From: Cellulomonas sp. Y8
Lineage (GTDB): Bacteria; Actinomycetota; Actinomycetes; Actinomycetales; Cellulomonadaceae
Direction: 5' to 3'
Length of the DNA stretch: 64,000 nucleotides
NCBI RefSeq assembly: GCF_008033115.1
Contig: NZ_CP041203.1
Coordinates: 3,968,001-4,032,000, forward strand
Below are positions 62,599-64,000 of the stretch, one piece after another. Every line of letters begins with the position of its first letter. Positions within the stretch are counted from its first letter, which is position 1. A model generated the notes under the pieces. The model was given only the letters and a program-made list of their open reading frames with translations. It was not told the origin of the DNA and ran no database searches. The position numbers were made by a program, and so were the translations under genes.

Positions 62599-64000
62599 TC
62601 AGGGGCGCTTGGTGCCCTGCGTGCCCTCGGTGTCCTCGGGCTCGGGGGCGAGGTGCCGGCTGCCGGACGCGCCGGCGGTCAGCTCCTCGCGCTGCTCGTC
62701 GTGCGCGAGCGGCAGGGCGTCGTGGCCGCCGTGCGACTGGGCCGCGGCGAGCTCCGCCGGGGTGACGGGCTCGACCCGGTCCTCGTAGAAGACCTTCGAG
62801 AGCCGGCGCCGCGCGGCGTCGATCCGGTAGCCCTTGCGGCGCACGCCGCGCGAGTCCTCGGCCGGCTCGATCTCGAGCGGGCGACGGGGCTCGTGCTGCA
62901 CGCGGAGCCAGCGCTCGTGGGCGTCGAGGGGCTTGTGCACCTCGATGTACTCGCCGGACGCGAACCGGACGATGCGGCCGGTCTCGTGGCCGTGCAGGAC
63001 CAGCTCGCGGTCCTTGCGCTGCAGCGCCAGGCAGATGCGCTTCGTGATCCAGAACGCCAGCGGCGGGGCCACGAAGAACAGCACCCGGAACGTCCACGTG
63101 ATGTCGTTGATCGACAGGTGGAAGTGCGTCGCGATGAGGTCGTTAGACCCGGCGAGCACCAGGATCATGAAGGCCGTCAGGAAGGCGACCCCGAACGCGG
63201 TGCGGAACGGGGCGTTGCGCGGGCGGTCGAGCACGTGGTGCTCGCGCTTGTCGCCGGTGGCGAACGCCTCGAGGAACGGCCACAGCGCGAGGACCGTGAA
63301 CAGCAGGCCGGGGATGACCACGCCGGGGACGAGGATGTTCATCGAGACCGTGTACTGGCCGATGACGAACTCCCAGCCCGGCATCAGGCGCAGGCCGCCC
63401 TCCAGGAACAGCATGTACCAGTCGGGCTGCGCGCCCGCGGACACGACGCCCGGGTCGAACGGGCCGTAGTTCCAGACCGGGTTGATCGTCAGGGTCGCCG
63501 CCATGAGGGCGATGACCGCGAACACCACGAAGAAGAAGCCGCCGGCCTTGGCCACGTACACGGGGAACAGCGGGTAGCCGACGACGTTCTTGTCGGTGCG
63601 GCCCGAGCCCGGGTACTGGGTGTGCTTGTGCAGCACGACCATGAGCAGGTGCAGGCCGATCAGCGCGAGGATCAGCGCCGGGATCAGCAGGATGTGCACC
63701 GTGAACAGGCGGGGGATCAGCTCCGTGCCCGGGAACTCGCCGCCGAACAGCGCGAACGAGATGTACGAGCCGAGGATCGGGATCGCGCGGGCCACGCCGT
63801 CCGCGATGCGCAGGCCGTTGCCGGACAGCACGTCGTCGGGGAGCGAGTAGCCGGAGAAGCCGGCCAGCAGGCCGAGGATCATCAGCGTGAAGCCGACGAG
63901 CCAGTTGAGCTCGCGCGGCTTGCGGAACGCGCCGGTGAAGAACACGCGCATCATGTGCGTCACGATCGACGCCATGAAGATCAGCGCGGCCCAGTGGTGG
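62599..64000 (-). CDS. qcrB: Cytochrome bc1-type complex cytochrome b subunit (5' end cut)
   Basis: The carboxy-terminal 460-odd residues of the quinol-oxidising subunit; the frame stays open to the window end (HHWAALIFMASIVTHMM). Visible: the later haem-ligand helix HLLMVVLHKHTQYPG, QPDWYMLFLEGGLRLMPGWE (quinol site region), several helices, and the long polar C-terminal extension of actinobacterial QcrB (VRRKGYRIDAARRRLSKVFYE). It passes electrons from menaquinol to the aa3 oxidase. qcrA and qcrC are expected beyond the window. Confidence 0.95.
   Translation of the reverse strand, partial: HHWAALIFMASIVTHMMRVFFTGAFRKPRELNWLVGFTLMILGLLAGFSGYSLPDDVLSGNGLRIADGVARAIPILGSYISFALFGGEFPGTELIPRLFTVHILLIPALILALIGLHLLMVVLHKHTQYPGSGRTDKNVVGYPLFPVYVAKAGGFFFVVFAVIALMAATLTINPVWNYGPFDPGVVSAGAQPDWYMLFLEGGLRLMPGWEFVIGQYTVSMNILVPGVVIPGLLFTVLALWPFLEAFATGDKREHHVLDRPRNAPFRTAFGVAFLTAFMILVLAGSNDLIATHFHLSINDITWTFRVLFFVAPPLAFWITKRICLALQRKDRELVLHGHETGRIVRFASGEYIEVHKPLDAHERWLRVQHEPRRPLEIEPAEDSRGVRRKGYRIDAARRRLSKVFYEDRVEPVTPAELAAAQSHGGHDALPLAHDEQREELTAGASGSRHLAPEPEDTEGTQGTKRP

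Overview
The window is very GC-rich (about three quarters G+C by eye), dense and free of rRNA, tRNA, CRISPR, phage and insertion-sequence signals. It looks like the chromosome of an actinobacterium of the Cellulomonas type (Micrococcales). Reasons: an actinobacterial respiratory block (ctaC-ctaD-ctaF facing qcrB), GlnR-type control of glnA, DUF4191 and DUF3043 proteins, a mycothiol-family protein, a DUF222/HNH protein, a DUF4397 protein next to a class F sortase, many GTG starts and 4-bp ATGA/GTGA overlaps, and a secreted glucanase controlled by LacI-type elements. The genus is an inference.

Layout. 1-2479: end of a peptide-type ABC ATPase and an M20 hydrolase. 2562-5802: envelope module of a DUF4397 surface protein, class F sortase, ECF sigma factor and zinc anti-sigma factor. 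5835-8618: a frameshifted TIGR03083-type gene, an FAD monooxygenase and a VOC protein. 8787-12369: DUF222/HNH, SHOCT and DUF6325 proteins and a GAP-family membrane protein. 12590-18154: organosulfate module of two alkylsulfatases around a SulP anion permease. 18171-24482: DNA polymerase IV, a metal/siderophore-type ABC importer operon that contains a methyltransferase, peptidase E and a PIN protein. 24517-31040: PQQ-like propeller protein, alcohol dehydrogenase, glnA with a GlnR box, a frameshifted RDD protein, DUF4191 and flavodoxin. 31088-37149: MarR/MMPL divergon, Gfo/Idh/MocA oxidoreductase, TIGR01777 epimerase and LacI regulator. 37249-45251: secreted glucoamylase-fold enzyme with an LAVTG sorting signal, lpdA-sucB and leucyl aminopeptidase. 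45292-53581: pyrD cluster, MocR-type regulator divergent from a YczE-type membrane protein, aldo/keto reductase, DUF3043, M20 dipeptidase and DJ-1 protein. 53624-57981: nadA, a divergent glycerate kinase, erpA and a cysteine-desulfurase-like protein without the PLP lysine. 58237-64000: ctaC-ctaD-ctaF, sodA and qcrB (cut by the window end).

The most unusual recurrent signal is non-coding: long hairpins of 15 to 33 bp at gene ends. Two copies 13 kb apart (39544-39596 and 52886-52938) are clearly homologous and differ by a compensatory base-pair swap. Where a hairpin serves genes on one strand only, its non-Watson-Crick pairs become G-U wobbles in that strand's RNA; hairpins between convergent genes are mostly perfect. 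This points to selection on RNA structure, and they probably act as U-less terminators. Other points worth following are two single-base frameshifts in short homopolymers, the organosulfate cluster, a MarR-type operator lying on a leaderless start codon, the GlnR double box before glnA, and enzyme-like proteins that lack key catalytic residues.
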